Shown one piece after another: positions 63,145 to 64,000 of a stretch of 64,000 nucleotides of DNA (the stretch's first letter is position 1; the number at the start of each line of letters is the position of its first letter). A model generated the notes under the pieces. That model was given only the letters and a program-made list of their open reading frames with translations. It searched no databases and had not been told where the DNA came from. The DNA comes from an uncultured Bacteroidia bacterium (GTDB lineage Bacteria; Bacteroidota; Bacteroidia; Bacteroidales; UBA932). Where the stretch lies: assembly GCA_902779785.1 (NCBI GenBank), contig CACZDC010000001.1:1-64000 (forward strand), written 5' to 3'. The translations under genes and the position numbers were made by a program.

Positions 63145-64000
63145 ATGAGCGATTTTAAGACAAACAAGGCCGTATTCGTGGGCGTAGTCCTGGAAAAAGG
63201 CGGAGAAAGGAAAGTTAAGGAATATCTCGACGAACTGCAGTTCCTGGCCGAAACGGCAGGTGCGACCGGCGACAAGTTCTTCACCCAGAGGCTTGACCGC
63301 CCGGACAAGGCTACATATATCGGCCCCGGAAAACTCGAGGAAATAAAGCAATACTGCCTCGACAACGAGATAGAATACGTGATTTTCGACGACGAACTCA
63401 CCGGGATGCAGCAGCGCAACATAGAAAAAGCCATCCAGTGCAGCGACGTCATCGACCGCACCAGCCTGATCCTGGAAATCTTCGCCCAGCGGGCCAAGAC
63501 CTCCTATGCCAAGATGCAGGTCGAGCTGGCCCATTATCAATATATGCTGCCGCGCCTTGCCGGTATGTGGACCCATCTTGAAAGGCAGCGGGGCGGTATG
63601 GGAACCCGAGGCGGTATGGGTGAAACCCAGATCGAGGTCGACCGCCGCATAGTCAAGCAGCGCATATCCAAGCTTAAGGAAGACCTGAAGAAAGTCGACC
63701 GCCAGATGGCTACGCAAAGGGGCAACCGCGGCTCTCTGGTGCGCCTGGCGCTAGTCGGCTATACCAATGTCGGGAAGAGCACTCTGATGAACCTGCTGGC
63801 CAAATCTGACGTTTTTGCCGAGAACAAACTCTTCGCCACTCTGGACACGACCGTCCGCAAAGTCGTGATAGAAAATGTCCCCTTCCTGCTGAGCGACACC
63901 GTCGGCTTTATCCGGAAACTGCCCACCCAGCTCGTCGAGGCCTTCAAGAGCACCCTGGATGAGGTCCGCGAAGCCGACATCCTGGTCCACGTAGTGGATA
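63145..64000 (+). CDS. hflX: GTPase HflX, N-terminal part
   Basis: The first 285 residues of the ribosome-associated GTPase; the end lies beyond the right edge. Visible: the HflX domain with DELTGMQQRNIEKAI, RTSLILEIFAQRAKT, AHYQYMLPRL and GGMGETQIEVDRR, then the G domain with P-loop ALVGYTNVGKSTLMN, switch LFATLDTTVRKV and G3 DTVGFIRKLP. It splits or rescues stalled ribosomes. Not part of the NRPS pathway by function. Confidence 0.95.
   Translation, partial: MSDFKTNKAVFVGVVLEKGGERKVKEYLDELQFLAETAGATGDKFFTQRLDRPDKATYIGPGKLEEIKQYCLDNEIEYVIFDDELTGMQQRNIEKAIQCSDVIDRTSLILEIFAQRAKTSYAKMQVELAHYQYMLPRLAGMWTHLERQRGGMGTRGGMGETQIEVDRRIVKQRISKLKEDLKKVDRQMATQRGNRGSLVRLALVGYTNVGKSTLMNLLAKSDVFAENKLFATLDTTVRKVVIENVPFLLSDTVGFIRKLPTQLVEAFKSTLDEVREADILVHVVD

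Noticed and set aside
1..64000. tRNA, rRNA genes or complete insertion sequences
   Set aside because: Checked the longer spacers by eye for cloverleaf ends, rRNA-like sequence and transposase motifs and saw none.

Overview
The window looks like chromosome of a fairly GC-rich Bacteroidales (Bacteroidota), possibly a gut or rumen lineage. Evidence: a SusC/SusD pair, Bacteroidota-style lipoproteins, a TonB protein with a proline-rich linker, promoters of the TTTG / TAnnTTTG type in front of most transcription units, no Shine-Dalgarno reliance, and GLUG-repeat surface proteins. The genus cannot be fixed from the sequence alone.

Layout. 1-311: start of dnaE (runs off the left edge). 469-5060 (minus): operon SDR dehydrogenase - Nramp-fold transporter - PfkB sugar(-acid) kinase - gnd, with overlapping or nearly abutting genes, which reads as a gluconate/ketogluconate catabolic pathway feeding the pentose phosphate pathway. 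5176-6240: divergent LacI-family regulator. 6237-9598 (minus): a PEP-synthase/rifampin-phosphotransferase-like dikinase coupled to an AttH/CrtC-like protein. 9781-12823: a 53-residue peptide and a large GLUG-repeat lipoprotein, ended by a strong terminator. 12908-13806: a GC-rich, apparently non-coding island with several structured repeats. 13807-14486: VapC-type toxin-antitoxin pair. 14654-24568: one long operon (fimbrillin-like/EEP lipoprotein, small lipoprotein, SusC, SusD, BACON/GLUG lipoprotein, second EEP lipoprotein). 24556-33637: exported metallo-beta-lactamase-fold hydrolase, GH3, GH63-like enzyme, LamG protein and an exported HAD phosphatase. A perfect 14-bp palindrome, TGTGTGCGCACACA, or a one-mismatch version sits at the promoters of the sugar-acid operon, the dikinase operon, the 9.8-kb operon and the SusC/D operon, so I infer one LacI-type regulon covering most of the first 25 kb (perhaps to 33 kb).

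33638-34610 holds a nested inverted repeat and a decayed ATPase gene. From 34629 on the content is mostly housekeeping: guaB-guaA (with an IMP dehydrogenase lacking its CBS module), an outer-membrane barrel, an esterase, a DUF1232 protein, an aldehyde dehydrogenase, lipoproteins, a glycerophosphodiesterase, guanine deaminase, tonB, glyS, folK, sufT-sufE-sufS, ruvA, mnmG, ybeY and a SpoIIE-phosphatase/anti-sigma fusion with its STAS partner.

55902-63131 is a single 2409-residue non-ribosomal peptide synthetase with the order C-A-T-C-A-T-R (reductive release), predicting an N-acylated dipeptide aldehyde. It is followed by hflX, which runs off the right edge. The most noteworthy items are the NRPS, the operator-defined regulon, the metal-motif-less Nramp transporter in a sugar-acid operon, and the dikinase/AttH-like pair.
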